From assembly GCF_000143415.4 (NCBI RefSeq), contig NW_003314281.1:1859149-1923148 (forward strand): a DNA stretch of 64,000 nt, in the 5' to 3' direction. The notes under the pieces are model-generated. The model made no database searches and was not told the DNA's origin. It saw only the letters and a program-made list of their open reading frames with translations. Shown here piece by piece: positions 54,601-64,000 of this stretch. This DNA is from Selaginella moellendorffii (lineage: Eukaryota > Streptophyta > Lycopodiopsida > Selaginellales > Selaginellaceae). Each line of letters starts with the position of its first letter. Position 1 is the stretch's first letter. The translations under genes and the position numbers were made by a program.

Positions 54601-54855
54601 TGGCACTGTGAGCACGACGATGCCTGCGATCCAGACACTCCTGCCGCATTATTTTCAAAGCAGGAGGACACCATCCCCACCCCGTCCAAGCTACATACGT
54701 AACACTAGAGTTGCTACACTATCACAGCGCGCGCAGAATTCCCTTGCATTCTCCGGAAATCCCCGATCACAGACCTGGAATCCATGCCTCGGAGCTCTCA
54801 AATCCGATGCCCGGTAAAATCTAAGCTTCCAGAGCCCCGGAATCTGGAAATCCAT
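51681..54855 (-). CDS. AMBRA1-type WD40-repeat protein
   Basis: Plant members of this WD40 family are related to animal AMBRA1, a CUL4-DDB1 substrate receptor that promotes autophagy. Fifteen exons join in frame to 786 residues (high to low): 54855-54775, 54704-54589, 54534-54379, 54322-54206, 54156-54072, 54014-53906, 53853-53786, 53734-53609, 53556-52691, 52598-52395, 52349-52289, 52207-52094, 52040-51927, 51874-51785 and 51734-51681. The N-terminal WD40 part is clear (HGDHTVKI; GHRRTPWVVRFHPSSPEVLASG; DYEVRLWNANTAEC; YRPIASLAFHARGDLLAVASGHK; RTRRSLRAVHFHP). A long low-complexity middle (VNDLDSPDCPMS...) follows, then C-terminal WD repeats (THFSPCGRFLAACVAC; FSPTSGHILLAYGRRH). The architecture and size match plant homologues. 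Start is the first ATG in frame with exon 2. Confidence 0.9.
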
Positions 54856-55224
54856 CGCAAAATCTGTGCCGGCGCCCCGGCGCGCCGCCCATACCGCGCC
54901 ATACACTGATCCCTAAGCGTCACGATCTTACGCTACCACTCCCGTGCCCTAAAATCGTACTTCTGGCTATGGCGAAAATGCATAATGCCGATCTAAGCCG
55001 CCGATTTGAATTAAATCGAACGGCCATGATTCGGTTTTGCGCCAACGGCCCCGATACCCGCGTAATTTCTTTTGTAGCTAACGCGGTTTAGGGTTTCATC
55101 GGATCTCTCTCAGGAAGATCTTGGAGAGCTTGAGCGCTAGGAAGATCTGGAGAGTTTGAGCGCTAGGAAGGAAGGTCTGGAAATCTCTCCAGATGAAACG
55201 GAGGAGATTTAGAAAAGAGGGCAA
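54856..55224. promoter_or_regulatory. Divergent upstream region of AMBRA1-like and PPR genes
   Basis: The two genes diverge here. There is a short direct duplication (AGGAAGATCTTGGAGAGCTTGAGCGCT and its near copy, 55112-55165) just upstream of the PPR gene. No TATA box seen. Confidence 0.5.
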
Positions 55225-57111
55225 ATGGAAAGACGAGCGAGCTTGTGCTCACAGATTCGCTCATGCGACACCGCAGCCGCGGTGGAGAAGATTCACTGTG
55301 ACATTGGCGAATCGGTCCTCTCCGACGTCTTTGTCGCAAATCTCCTCATCAAGAAGTATGGAGAGTGCGGTAGCCTCGAGAAATCGAGGGAGATTTTTGA
55401 CCAGATCCCGAGCTCCTCCAGGAGTCGAAACATACACACCTGGATCGCGCTGCTATCCGCATACGTGCACTGCCAGGATCTGCGAGAAACCAAACGGATC
55501 TTCGATAGAATGCCCGAGTGGAACCTGGTCGCCTGGACGATTCTACTCGTTGCCTACGCTGGCAGCGGCGATCTCCAGGAGGCTGATCGAGTGTTTAGAT
55601 CGATGCAAGAGAGGGATCTCGTTGCCTGGAATGGGATCCTATCAGCATCTGCCACTGCTGGGCACTTTGCTCGTGTCCAAAACATCTTCCAAAGCATGCC
55701 AGAGAGGGATCTAGTTTCCTGGAATTGCATGCTAGCGGCATATTCCCGTGACACGAATATGCAAGATTTGGAGCGAATCTTCCGGACAATGCCTGCTTGG
55801 AACATGGTATCCTGGGCGACAATGCTGGCAGCATATTCCCGGACAGGGGATCTATTATCATGTAAATGTTTGTACGAGGCTATGCCTGAGAGAGATTCCT
55901 TTTCTTCCACAACGATGCTAGCGCTTTTAGAGGAAAAAGGCTACCTAGATCTAGCTCAACGACTATTTGCTTCCATGAAAGAGCGGAGTCTAGTAACTTG
56001 GACAGTCATGGTTACAGCATATGCCCGGAGAGGGCATATTGATTTTACTGTAGAGTTCTTCAACAAAGCCCCGGAGCTGGATCGAATCCTGTGCACTACA
56101 ATGATCGCCGCTTTTTCAGAGGCTGGATTTATCGATAGAGCAAGTGAAATCTTCCACAAGATGCTCGAGAGAGATCTATGCGCTTGGACTACCATGCTCG
56201 AAGGATTTGCCCTAAATGGGGATCTTGGAATGGCAAACTTATGCTACCAATCCCTCCCCGCTCTAGACGTGGTGTCGTGCAATGCCATGATCGCTGCGTA
56301 CGGCACCCACGGCCTCACAGGCAAAGCCAAACATTTGTACGACTCCATGCCCGTACAGAGCGTGGCATCCGCGACGCTCATGGTAGCGGCATATTCCCAT
56401 TGCGGGAATGTGGAGGCGGCAAGGTGGGTGTTTGAAGAGTGGTCAGGCGTTCGAGACCCAGGGCTCTCTAACGCGATGCTGTATGGTTACTTGAATTGCG
56501 GGTATGTGGAAGAGGGCGAGCTCCTCTTCGCTGCGATGGAGGAGGGCCATCGCGATTCGTTCTCATGGAGCACGATGATCACCGGGCTGGCCCGGAATGG
56601 GGATTTCAAGCGCGCGGCAGCGATCTTTGCTAGGGTTAGCGAGCGGGGATTGGTGCTGTCGACGGCGATGCTGCGCGCCTATTCGGGGTATGGATCCGTG
56701 GAGGCTGCCAGGAAGATCTTCGAGGCAATGCAGGATTACGACGTCATTCTCTGGAACTCGATGATTCTCGCCTACGCGCAGAACGGCCGATTGCCCGAGG
56801 CGATGGGGCTTTTTAGGCTCATGAATCTTGGCGGCCAGGCGCCCGACGAGAGCTCCTTTGTCACGATCATCGCCGGATGCAGCCATTTCGGTGTGATCGA
56901 CGACGGCAATAGGTTCTTTCTCTCGCTCCAGCAAGATTTCCATCTCCAGGCATCCAAGATTCTCTACAGCGCCATGGTCGATCTCCTCCAGCGCGGAGGG
57001 TATCTAGCAGATGCCCAGGAGCTCCTTGCGAAATTGCCGCTTCTTCCGGCGCCAACGCGGCAGTGGCGTGTCGCAGGCCGCTTGTGCCACGTCTGCACTC
57101 CACGTCGGTAA
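55225..57111 (+). CDS. Pentatricopeptide repeat protein (second, unrelated locus)
   Basis: Intronless, 628 residues, probably an organellar RNA-binding protein. Tandem motifs of about 31 residues, mostly S-type, run from residue 35 on (DVFVANLLIKKYGECG; NLVAWTILLVAYAGSGD; DLVAWNGILSASATAGH; DVILWNSMILAYAQNGR). The N-terminus lacks a strong transit peptide, so the true start may be further upstream or import weak. The C-terminus reads AMVDLLQRGGYLADAQELL, then turns into RQWRVAGRLCHVC and stops. In the +1-shifted frame the sequence continues as ACATSALHVGKA, which resembles the W..LL.AC..H...ELG pattern of E motifs, so the E region may have been lost by a frameshift. Not a copy of the PPR gene at 8316. 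Confidence 0.88.
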   Translation: MERRASLCSQIRSCDTAAAVEKIHCDIGESVLSDVFVANLLIKKYGECGSLEKSREIFDQIPSSSRSRNIHTWIALLSAYVHCQDLRETKRIFDRMPEWNLVAWTILLVAYAGSGDLQEADRVFRSMQERDLVAWNGILSASATAGHFARVQNIFQSMPERDLVSWNCMLAAYSRDTNMQDLERIFRTMPAWNMVSWATMLAAYSRTGDLLSCKCLYEAMPERDSFSSTTMLALLEEKGYLDLAQRLFASMKERSLVTWTVMVTAYARRGHIDFTVEFFNKAPELDRILCTTMIAAFSEAGFIDRASEIFHKMLERDLCAWTTMLEGFALNGDLGMANLCYQSLPALDVVSCNAMIAAYGTHGLTGKAKHLYDSMPVQSVASATLMVAAYSHCGNVEAARWVFEEWSGVRDPGLSNAMLYGYLNCGYVEEGELLFAAMEEGHRDSFSWSTMITGLARNGDFKRAAAIFARVSERGLVLSTAMLRAYSGYGSVEAARKIFEAMQDYDVILWNSMILAYAQNGRLPEAMGLFRLMNLGGQAPDESSFVTIIAGCSHFGVIDDGNRFFLSLQQDFHLQASKILYSAMVDLLQRGGYLADAQELLAKLPLLPAPTRQWRVAGRLCHVCTPRR

Positions 57112-57593
57112 AGCTTTGCCACGCCTGCGCGAATATCTCGGAGAGGATATTCTGCCGCGTGTCCTTTGGAGCGCCAAAGGTTGCTACACAGGAAGGCCAC
57201 GCGGATTCTTTTTTCGTTGGGCAGATTGATTGATGCGCTCACTTCCAAGATGATGATGGTCATTGGGCGCGGCCTCCTCCGGTGATTTCCATTTCCTCCA
57301 CTCAACGCATTCCACCAGTCCAGAAGAGTTCTGGGACAAAAAAAGGGAGCGTGTTTATAGCGGTGCATTAGGGGAAAGGTTTAGGTCAACCAGGGGTTTG
57401 CTTCTCCGCTTGAGCAGGGAGGCGTCTCTAGAAGTCGCCAAGAGAAGGTCTGTGTCTGCCTGGATTGGTTTCTTCGCGGAAAAATCCCATTTTTCTGACT
57501 AAAAGCTCTTTCTTTTTGTTTGGCAGGAAGCCCGGAGGAGGGGGAGGAGGAGTAGCACTAAAAGCAGCAGCAGCGGCAGGAGGAGGAAGCTCA
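57112..57593 (+). other. Spacer between PPR gene and iPGAM, promoter region of the latter
   Basis: Contains the possible frame-shifted continuation of the PPR gene (to about 57229) and the 5' UTR or promoter of the mutase gene. A GT..AG intron may lie in the 5' UTR (acceptor near 57525, TTTGGCAG). No separate gene seen. Confidence 0.5.
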
Positions 57594-59748
57594 ATGGGGT
57601 CGAATGCGACGAACTGGAAGCTGGAGGCGCATCCGAACATGCCCAAAGGCAAGATTTTGGCCATGATTGTGTTGGACGGATGGGGGGAGCAAATCAAGGA
57701 CGAGTACAATGCGATCCATGTCGCTCCCACTCCATGCATGGATTCGTTCCGCGAGGTAAAAGCGCTTTTTGGATCCGGATCTCGATCGATTGATCTTGTT
57801 GCTTTTTTTCTTTTAGACCGCCCCCGATCGGTGGAGACTTGTCAAGGCGCATGGACCTGCCGTCGGCCTTCCAACCGAGGATGACATGGGAAATAGTGAG
57901 GTTGGTCACAATGCTTTGGGAGCGGGACGTATTTTTGCTCAAGGGTATTTTGTAGAGCTTCTCTCGTGAGCTTTCTCACAGTTTTTTTGTTCTTCCCATT
58001 TCAGTGCGAAGCTCGTCGACTCGGCTATTGCAACCGGGAAGCTGTTTAAGGGAGAGGGGTTCAATCACATCAAGGAGGCTTTTCCTACTGGTACCCTCCA
58101 TCTCATTGGATTGTTGAGTGATGGTGGTGTCCATTCTAGATACGACCAGCTTCAGGTTTCTTCTTCTTTCTTTCGCTTTTCTGTGTGGGGTATTGACTCT
58201 CGATTTGCAGGGTTTGATGAAAGGGGCCGTGGAAAATGGCTGCAAGAGACTTCGCGTGCATGCTCTTACGGATGGACGTGATGTTCTTGACGGGACGAGT
58301 TTTAAGTTTTTGGAGATGCTAGAGAACGATCTAAAGGAACTACGTGAGAAGGGGTGCGACGCCCAAGTTGCATCTGTTGGTGGGCGTATGTACGTGACCA
58401 TGGACAGATACGACGTATGTGTTTTCCTCTCTCTCTCTCTCTCTTTTGCTTCTCTCTTTTATCCCTGTTTAACTTGTGTTGCTCTCCAGAATGATTGGAA
58501 CGTCGTGAAACGAGGCTGGGATGCTCAAGTGTTGGGTGAAGCACCTCATAAGTTCACGAATGCACTTGAAGGGCTGAAGAAGCTCAAAGAAGCGGACCCC
58601 AAGTTCAATGACCAGTACTGTCCCGCGTTCGTCATCGTTGACGAGGCGGGCAAACCCGTTGGACCGATAGTTGATGGTGACGCCGTTGTCACCATCAACT
58701 TCCGTGCCGATCGGATGATCATGCTTGCAAAGGCTTTAGAGTGGGAGAAGTTCGATAAGTTTGATCGTGTTCGTGTTCCAAAGATTCGGTACGCGGGCAT
58801 GCTACAGTATGATGGCGAGTTGAAACTTCCCACGAAGTATTTAGTTGATCCCCCGGAAATTGACAGAACCTCTGGTGAGTTTTTGGTAAAGAACGGCGTC
58901 CGGACTTTCGCTTGCAGGTAAGATTTACTCTTCTTTGCAATGTATCCGCTACTAAACTGTCTCTTTGCAGCGAGACTGTGAAGTTCGGGCATGTCACATT
59001 TTTCTGGAACGGAAACAGGTCTGGCTATTTTGATAACAAGCTGGAAGAGTACGTTGAGATTCCTAGCGATTCTGGCATCACTTTCAACGAGCAGCCAAAG
59101 ATGAAAGCCTTGGAAATCGGTGAGAAGGCGCGGGACGCCATTCTCAGCAAAAAGTTTGATCAGGTAACTCCAAAGTTTGAATCGTGCCATCGTATTCTTT
59201 CTCTTCTTAGATAAGGGTTAATTTACCCAATGGTGACATGGTTGGTCACACTGGAGATCTCAAGGCGACCATTGTGGCTTGTGAAGCGGCCGATAAGGCT
59301 GTTAAGGTGAAGTTCCTTGCATTTTTATTTTCTGTGTCAGACGATGTTTTTCTTTTTTGTTCTTGCAGCTCATGGTTGATGCTATTGAACAAGTTGGCGG
59401 AATTTTCGTGATAACCGCTGACCATGGAAACGCGGAAGACATGGCAAAGAGGAACCCCAAAACTGGGGAGCCTATCAAGGACAAGGACGGAAACATTCAA
59501 ATCCTCACATCTCACACCTGTGCTCCGGTAAGCTTCGTAACTTCGTAGTAGTGATCTTTGAGCCTCACTTAAACCATGGTCACCAGGTTCCATTTATTAT
59601 CGGCGGGCCTGGATTGGCAAAAGAGATAAAATTGAGGAAGGATTTGCCTACGGCAGGACTTGCAAACGTTGCTGCGACGGTGATGAATTTGCATGGTCTT
59701 GTAGCGCCGTCGGACTATGAGCCTTCTATGGTGGAGTGGGTCCAGTAA
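57594..59748 (+). CDS. PGM: 2,3-bisphosphoglycerate-independent phosphoglycerate mutase
   Basis: Glycolytic enzyme that interconverts 3- and 2-phosphoglycerate, the cytosolic form typical of plants. Nine exons (57594-57755, 57817-57944, 58005-58155, 58211-58414, 58490-58917, 58971-59163, 59211-59306, 59369-59527, 59587-59748) encode 560 residues, the normal length. Metal ligand Asp is in VLDGWG (residue 28) and the phosphorylated serine in [14 protein letters not shown] (residue 81). Substrate-site motifs follow ([28 protein letters not shown]), then the second metal cluster ([35 protein letters not shown]). The ATG chosen is the first before the conserved start. Confidence 0.97.
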
Positions 59749-61108
59749 CCATATTAACCCCCCTTGATTGGACAAATGAGATTTTATATAAAACTATCAA
59801 TAAAAGAAGAGTTCGTTTATTTGATGGTTCTTTTTGGATATTTGTTTTCTACTACAACTTTCATCATTTACTTGCATTAACTGTATTTAGATTGATCAAG
59901 TGCCTGTTGTACAATTCATGGAATCTCATTCTTATTATGAAGTTTCAAAGGCAGCTCACATTTTTTGATTTAGAAGAAACGAGATTAAAGCATTTTTTTA
60001 GAGTTATCTATAATAATAAGAACGAAGAAATCCAGACCCCCGCAGCCGTCCGATCCCAGGCCCGGGGCAGCCTCGGAAGCCATGGTTCTCGGAAAGGGGA
60101 GGCCAGCCCAGGCTCGGGCCAGGGCGGGTGGCTATGGTTAGTGGGAATATCGGCTCAATGTTGTGGCGGCCAATGGGCAGGATGCACGCGTGGCTGGGAA
60201 AGGAAGAGGGCGTGGTGACAGGCGTTATGCCATGCACTCCTAGGGCTCCATGGCTGCTCTGGTTGGACACGGTTGTGTGGGCGAGTAGAATGGTAGTCGA
60301 GCACACAATCCAAGACTGTGAGAGGCAAATTGGCTCATCTCCAACTCAGCAAAGCTTTGATCCCTGTTCGCCACTGCCTCACGAGCTCTTTGGCCTGCAG
60401 GAAAGCAATTATCAAGGACACTCCCTCTTCATCCCCGGATTCTCTCGAGGAATCCCTTGCTGCTGGGCCTGGTGAGGGATTTTTGTTTCAGCACATGCTC
60501 GGGATCAACTCCGTTTGTAGGAACCAGGTGTTTCGAGTTGACGTAGGGCTGTTGAGTGGCTGCGCCAGCCAACACTGCTCCTGAAGTTTTGGAAATCCGA
60601 CATAGCACTGATGTCTGGGTTCACTTGAAAGAGAAGGAGAAGCAGAAGGCGCCACCGCAAGCATCGCCTGGTTTAGCTTCGTTTTAGATCGAGGTAAGTC
60701 GTAAGTTTGAATATCTTTGTATTCTATGATGAGATTTTTTTTCTGTCCGATACTGCTTCTGTCGAATCTAAAATTTAGTTCCAGTTTCCGAGAGTTTGAG
60801 GGCCGGTTTCAACGATGCTGTGCTGGGATTCTGTGCCAGGTAACCTGATGCTGGTGTAGGAGCAGCACTTGGGGCTGCAGCTCAAAATTGCAAAGCTGTG
60901 GATTATGAGGCAGAGATTGGTAAACACAACATTGGAGTTATTTCGTTGTTCTTGAGTGTGCTTCGCAAAAGTCTAATATTTTCCTTTCAGATTATTACAT
61001 AGTTGTGAAATTTATATATATCCTGCATTTCTATTCTGCATAAACTTCTATACAAACTCAATTAAAAATATATATATATAATCAAACCTATAATCGAAGT
61101 GACTGAAA
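59749..61108. other. Repeat-like intergenic region, no gene identified
   Basis: After the mutase 3' UTR the sequence turns into a GC-rich segment (60030-60560) with overlapping open frames on both strands but no recognisable protein, then AT-rich sequence. The segment may be an old element or captured sequence, given that a Helitron relic begins immediately after it. I cannot assign it. Confidence 0.35.
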
Positions 61109-61604
61109 ATGCCTCGCCTCCGCCATCTTTTGAGAACCATACGACATAGTAAACAATCTAATGGAGATTTAGATGCCTCTGAAACTATGATTGACCATGA
61201 TACACATACTATAGCTGTTCAAAATAATCATGATAATGATTCCATATACCAAAATATTAATCATGATAATGATTATATACAGCAATCAGTTGGACAGTTA
61301 AAAGCATCTGGAACCTTACATGCATGTCATTATGATGATTACATATATCAAGCAATATTAAATCCACCACTCCCACCCATGAATACCACACTACCATAAT
61401 GACTTTAACATAATAAATTTTAATATTGGTAGTTTATCATTTGTTTGTACTTTTTGTAATGCATTGCATTTTAAAGATGAAAACTCTTCAATGTGTTGCC
61501 AGAATAACCAAGTTATATTACCTCCAATTTCACCTTTACCATTTGATTTACTTTCACTTTACAAGCAAAATAAGAACTCTAATTTTAAAAAAAATATTAG
61601 ACAC
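61109..61604 (+). mobile_element. Helitron replicase/helicase, N-terminal relic
   Basis: From 61395 the frame encodes NDFNIINFNIGSLSFVCTFCNALHF, then CCQNNQVILPPISPLP and LYKQNKNSNFKKNIRH. This matches the conserved stretch at the start of plant Helitron Rep/helicase proteins, with the C-x2-C zinc pair, the CC..G.V.LPP motif and an FR.NIR-like end. The preceding ORF (from 61109, repeated HDNDSIYQN and HDNDYIQQS units) lies in a different frame and is probably the same gene with an indel. The sequence is cut off abruptly at 61604 by an LTR. Confidence 0.7.
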
Positions 61605-61778
61605 TGTGAGGGCCAAGTGTACGGCTACGATGCCGTATACTAATATTAGCGTAGTGGATTTTGGTAGCCGTCGGATTGGTTTCAATCCGGACCACTCGCT
61701 CCTGTATATAAGCTAGGGTTTTTGGGTTAATTGATATGCACATTTCTGTATTCCCTTTCCATATTCCATGCACTCACA
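61605..61778 (+). mobile_element. 5' long terminal repeat of a Ty3/gypsy element
   Basis: Bounded by perfect 6-bp inverted ends TGTGAG and CTCACA, begins TG and ends CA. It contains a TATA-like TGTATATAAGC near 61693-61703 and lies directly upstream of gag. At 174 bp it is short for an autonomous gypsy element. A tRNA-complementary primer site would start with TGG at 61780 (TGGTGGAGGAG), but I could not match it to a tRNA. The 3' LTR is beyond the window. Confidence 0.6.
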
Positions 61779-61838
61779 TTGGTGGAGGAGAGGGGCACCT
61801 TTGATTGTCCCTGGGGAGTGCTTGGATTTGGGATTTCG

Positions 61839-61960
61839 GTTTAGATCTAGCTTTTGCATTATCTAGATCTAGCTTTTTCCATTTCCTTTTTTTTGTTCTT
61901 TCCTTTCAGGATTTTGGTTTAGATCTAGCTTTTTGCATTGTCTAGATCTACCATTTCTTT
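61839..61960 (+). repeat. AGATCTAGCTTTT direct repeats in the retroelement leader
   Basis: The string TTTAGATCTAGCTTTT(T)GCATT(A/G)TCTAGATCTA occurs twice (61839-61890 and 61918-61960), separated by pyrimidine-rich sequence. Each copy contains two palindromic AGATCT sites. It lies between the LTR and gag, where packaging and translation signals are expected. Confidence 0.75.
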
Positions 61961-62011
61961 CCAGCTTTTTGTCATTTCTCTTCTTTTGCTCTTTCTTTCT
62001 CATTCATTTTC

Positions 62012-62944
62012 ATGGCCGATCCGCAATCTCCTCCTTTGACTCTAGAGCAGCAGTTGGTTCAATTGCTTGATGCTATGCGCCTGCAATTGAACAACCAAAC
62101 TCAGTTGATGGCGGTGTTCACGGCACATGGTACAACTCCTCCTGCTTTTGGTGCCAATCCTCGCGTTCGGCCGGAGTTCTTTCGTGGGAATCCTGGGGAT
62201 GATGTGTACCATTGGTTCGATCACTTCACGGTGATTGCCACATATCATTCTTGTGATGATGCTCGACGTTTGCGTGAGTTCCCCACATGTCTTCAAGGGA
62301 TGGCATTGCAGTGGTACAATGGATTGAGCGCAGCTACTCGTGGCGATTGGAGTGTTCTTCCGGACGTCTTCAAACGCGCCTTCGGACACGCCGACGATTG
62401 TGATGATGCCTTCCAACAATTGCATCGTCTTCGCCAAGGGCCATCTGAGTCGGTGATGCAATTTGGCGTTCGTTTCCGAAGTCTTTTGCTTCGTGCGGAG
62501 CCAAATATGTCGGAGCGGATCAAGCTAGGAATGTTGTGGCCAGCACTTCGTCAAGATCTTGTTGGACTTGTGCATGCACTTGCTCCTGCCACTCTTGACG
62601 ATGCTCTTCGCTTGGCACAACGTTATGAGACGTCGCCTCTTCCACTTCTTGCTACACGTCCTTCAGCTCCACTTCCTATGAGTGATGGTCCTGTTCCCAT
62701 GGAGGTTGATGCTGCTGCTACTCGAGTCCAAGGACAAGGGCGAGGACGTGGTCGTGGCCGTGATGTTCGTTGCTGGGCGTGTGATGAAGTTGGTCATACT
62801 TATCGGCGTTGTCGGCGCTTTCCGGATTGGCGACCTTCATTTCCTGGGTGGAGACCTTGGCATCAGCAACGTCCTGTTGGTGCTGCTGCGGTGGAAGGTT
62901 TGGATACCGAGGTGCATTCGGGAAACGAGGAGTCACGCGAGTAA
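62012..62944 (+). CDS. gag: Retrotransposon Gag polyprotein
   Basis: 310 residues, intact. The central retrotransposon-gag domain is recognisable (RPEFFRGNPGDDVYHWFDHF; LREFPTCLQGMALQWYNGL; FQQLHRLRQGPSESVMQF). A basic GRGRGRGRD stretch precedes one CCHC zinc knuckle (CWACDEVGHTYRRC, about residues 254-267). The TAA stop overlaps the pol start codon by one base (TAATG). The undamaged frame suggests a recent insertion. Confidence 0.93.
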   Translation: MADPQSPPLTLEQQLVQLLDAMRLQLNNQTQLMAVFTAHGTTPPAFGANPRVRPEFFRGNPGDDVYHWFDHFTVIATYHSCDDARRLREFPTCLQGMALQWYNGLSAATRGDWSVLPDVFKRAFGHADDCDDAFQQLHRLRQGPSESVMQFGVRFRSLLLRAEPNMSERIKLGMLWPALRQDLVGLVHALAPATLDDALRLAQRYETSPLPLLATRPSAPLPMSDGPVPMEVDAAATRVQGQGRGRGRGRDVRCWACDEVGHTYRRCRRFPDWRPSFPGWRPWHQQRPVGAAAVEGLDTEVHSGNEESRE

Positions 62945-64000
62945 TGGAGGGACCTTGCGCGAATAAGTTAGTGACCCCTCCATCTTTCTTTCGGGAGTAT
63001 CATCAAGGGGTTCACTCGGCACCGGTTCATCCAGTGTTTACTTTCCAAGCTCGTTTTTATAACAAGAGGTCTCCTATTCTTCTCTCCGTGTTGGTTGATA
63101 CAGGTTCGAGTTTATCTTCTATTGCTCAACCTATTGCCACACGTTGTCGTCTACACTTGCGTCGTGCGGTGGATCCAGTTTTCATTCTTTATGGCAACGG
63201 CCGTACACATGCATGTGCACGGGATGAGGCAGACCTGGTTGTGCGTGGGGGCGATCTCGAGCTTGAGTTGCAGTCGTTGCGGGTGGTGCCGAGTCAAGTT
63301 TTTGACCTCATTCTTGGTATGGATTGGTTGCAGCGCAATCATGCCAAGTGTGACTTTGAGGCTTTTCCCCCTTGTCTCATACTTCCTTATGTTTCATCCA
63401 TTCCTCTCACTTCCGTACCTCTTCGTCCCTTTACTTCTACCTCTGCTTCCATTACTTTTGTTCCCCCATTATTTCCTCTTGTGTTTCCATCTTGTTCTAC
63501 TCTTCCCTTTTCCAATCCCTCCGATGATCTTTGTGTTGCAGCTGTTGACCAGCTCATGAAGGAGTATTCTGATCTCTTTGAATTTGACCTATCGTCTGGA
63601 GCCAAGATTGCTACATGTCATCCGATTCCAACTGGGGATGCTCGTCCAATCAAGGTTCCTGTTTGTCGTCGGTCACCAAAGGAAATTAAGATTTTACGTG
63701 CAAATGTCCAGGAGATGTTGGAAAAGGGTGTTATTTGGAAGTCGCGAAGTCCTTGGGCATGTGAACCTCATCTTGTGACGAAGCCTGATGGGAGTATTCG
63801 TTTCTGCATCGACTATCGTCCGTTAAACAACGTAACGATCCCGGATGTGTACCCTCTTCCTCACACTGCTGATCTCTTAGATCGTCTGGGGCGAAGTCGT
63901 TGGTTCACCAAGCTAGATCTTGCTTCTGGGTACTGGCAAGTACCGATGGCCGAAGAAGATATTCCTAAGACTGCTTTTCGTACACCATTTGGTTTGTATG
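62944..64000 (+). CDS. pol: Retrotransposon Pol (protease and reverse transcriptase), runs off the window
   Basis: Open from the ATG at 62944 to the window edge (352 codons, no stop), in the -1 frame relative to gag. An aspartic protease carries VDTGSS (Asp about residue 52) and ILGMDWL. A Ser/Pro/Phe-rich linker is followed by the start of a Ty3/gypsy reverse transcriptase (IKVPVCRRSPKE; VTKPDGSIRFCIDYRPLNN; TKLDLASGYWQV; KTAFRTPFG). The YxDD active site, RNase H and integrase lie beyond 64000. No inactivating change is seen in this part. Confidence 0.93.
   Translation, partial: MEGPCANKLVTPPSFFREYHQGVHSAPVHPVFTFQARFYNKRSPILLSVLVDTGSSLSSIAQPIATRCRLHLRRAVDPVFILYGNGRTHACARDEADLVVRGGDLELELQSLRVVPSQVFDLILGMDWLQRNHAKCDFEAFPPCLILPYVSSIPLTSVPLRPFTSTSASITFVPPLFPLVFPSCSTLPFSNPSDDLCVAAVDQLMKEYSDLFEFDLSSGAKIATCHPIPTGDARPIKVPVCRRSPKEIKILRANVQEMLEKGVIWKSRSPWACEPHLVTKPDGSIRFCIDYRPLNNVTIPDVYPLPHTADLLDRLGRSRWFTKLDLASGYWQVPMAEEDIPKTAFRTPFGLY

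Noticed and set aside
61779-61800. Primer-binding site for a named tRNA
   Set aside because: TGG is in the right place after the LTR, but the following bases did not match the 3' end of a tRNA I know, including the tRNA-Asp and tRNA-Ser of this window.
63095-63559. 154-residue hydrophobic plus-strand ORF
   Set aside because: Out-of-frame reading of the T-rich protease/linker part of pol; the pol frame is continuous here.

Overview
The window looks like nuclear DNA of a land plant with very short introns, most like a lycophyte of the Selaginella type. Nearly every gene breaks cleanly into exons at GT..AG introns of about 45-70 bases. It carries 4CL, eEF1B-gamma, AUGMIN5, chromovirus and Ty3/gypsy relics, and long intronless PPR genes. 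All assignments come from reading translated exons and motifs; no database search was made.

Layout. (1) 1-5.85 kb, single-copy housekeeping genes: 3' end of a 4-coumarate:CoA ligase, a tRNA-Ser(UGA), adenylate kinase (minus strand) and, divergent from it, the thylakoid protease SppA (14 exons). (2) 6.1-32.0 kb, a tandemly triplicated and rearranged block. The inferred ancestral order is coiled-coil gene, PPR gene, 12-cysteine secreted peptide (CRP), unrecognised gene X, AUGMIN subunit 5 (AUG5), unrecognised gene Y. Copy A keeps the intact coiled-coil and PPR genes; copy C keeps the intact AUG5 and Y; all three CRP genes are intact. The other members are truncated, and two junctions contain small inverted pieces of neighbouring genes. 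A decayed, AT-rich chromovirus fills the gap between the coiled-coil relic and the third PPR copy. (3) 32.2-45 kb, dense single-copy genes: polygalacturonase, calmodulin-like protein, a small secreted peptide, an epoxide-hydrolase-like gene flanked by two identical tRNA-Asp genes, eEF1B-gamma, an unrecognised conserved-looking protein, 5'-methylthioadenosine nucleosidase, and a mitochondrial-type carrier whose start codon is only 40 bp from that of the nucleosidase. (4) 45.2-59.7 kb: a small protein with two KEN boxes and a D-box-like motif, an unrecognised acidic/His-rich protein, a candidate antisense secreted peptide, an EXT1-like GT47 glycosyltransferase, an AMBRA1-type WD40 protein (15 exons), a second PPR gene, and cofactor-independent phosphoglycerate mutase (9 exons). 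(5) 59.75-64 kb, repeats: a Helitron replicase/helicase N-terminal relic cut at 61605 by a Ty3/gypsy element with a 174-bp 5' LTR, a gag ORF, and a pol ORF that starts inside the gag stop codon and runs off the window.

The most unusual material is the triplicated block. It preserves three functional-looking secreted cysteine-rich peptides whose mature parts differ mainly by amino-acid-changing substitutions, while the larger genes around them were retained in only one copy each.
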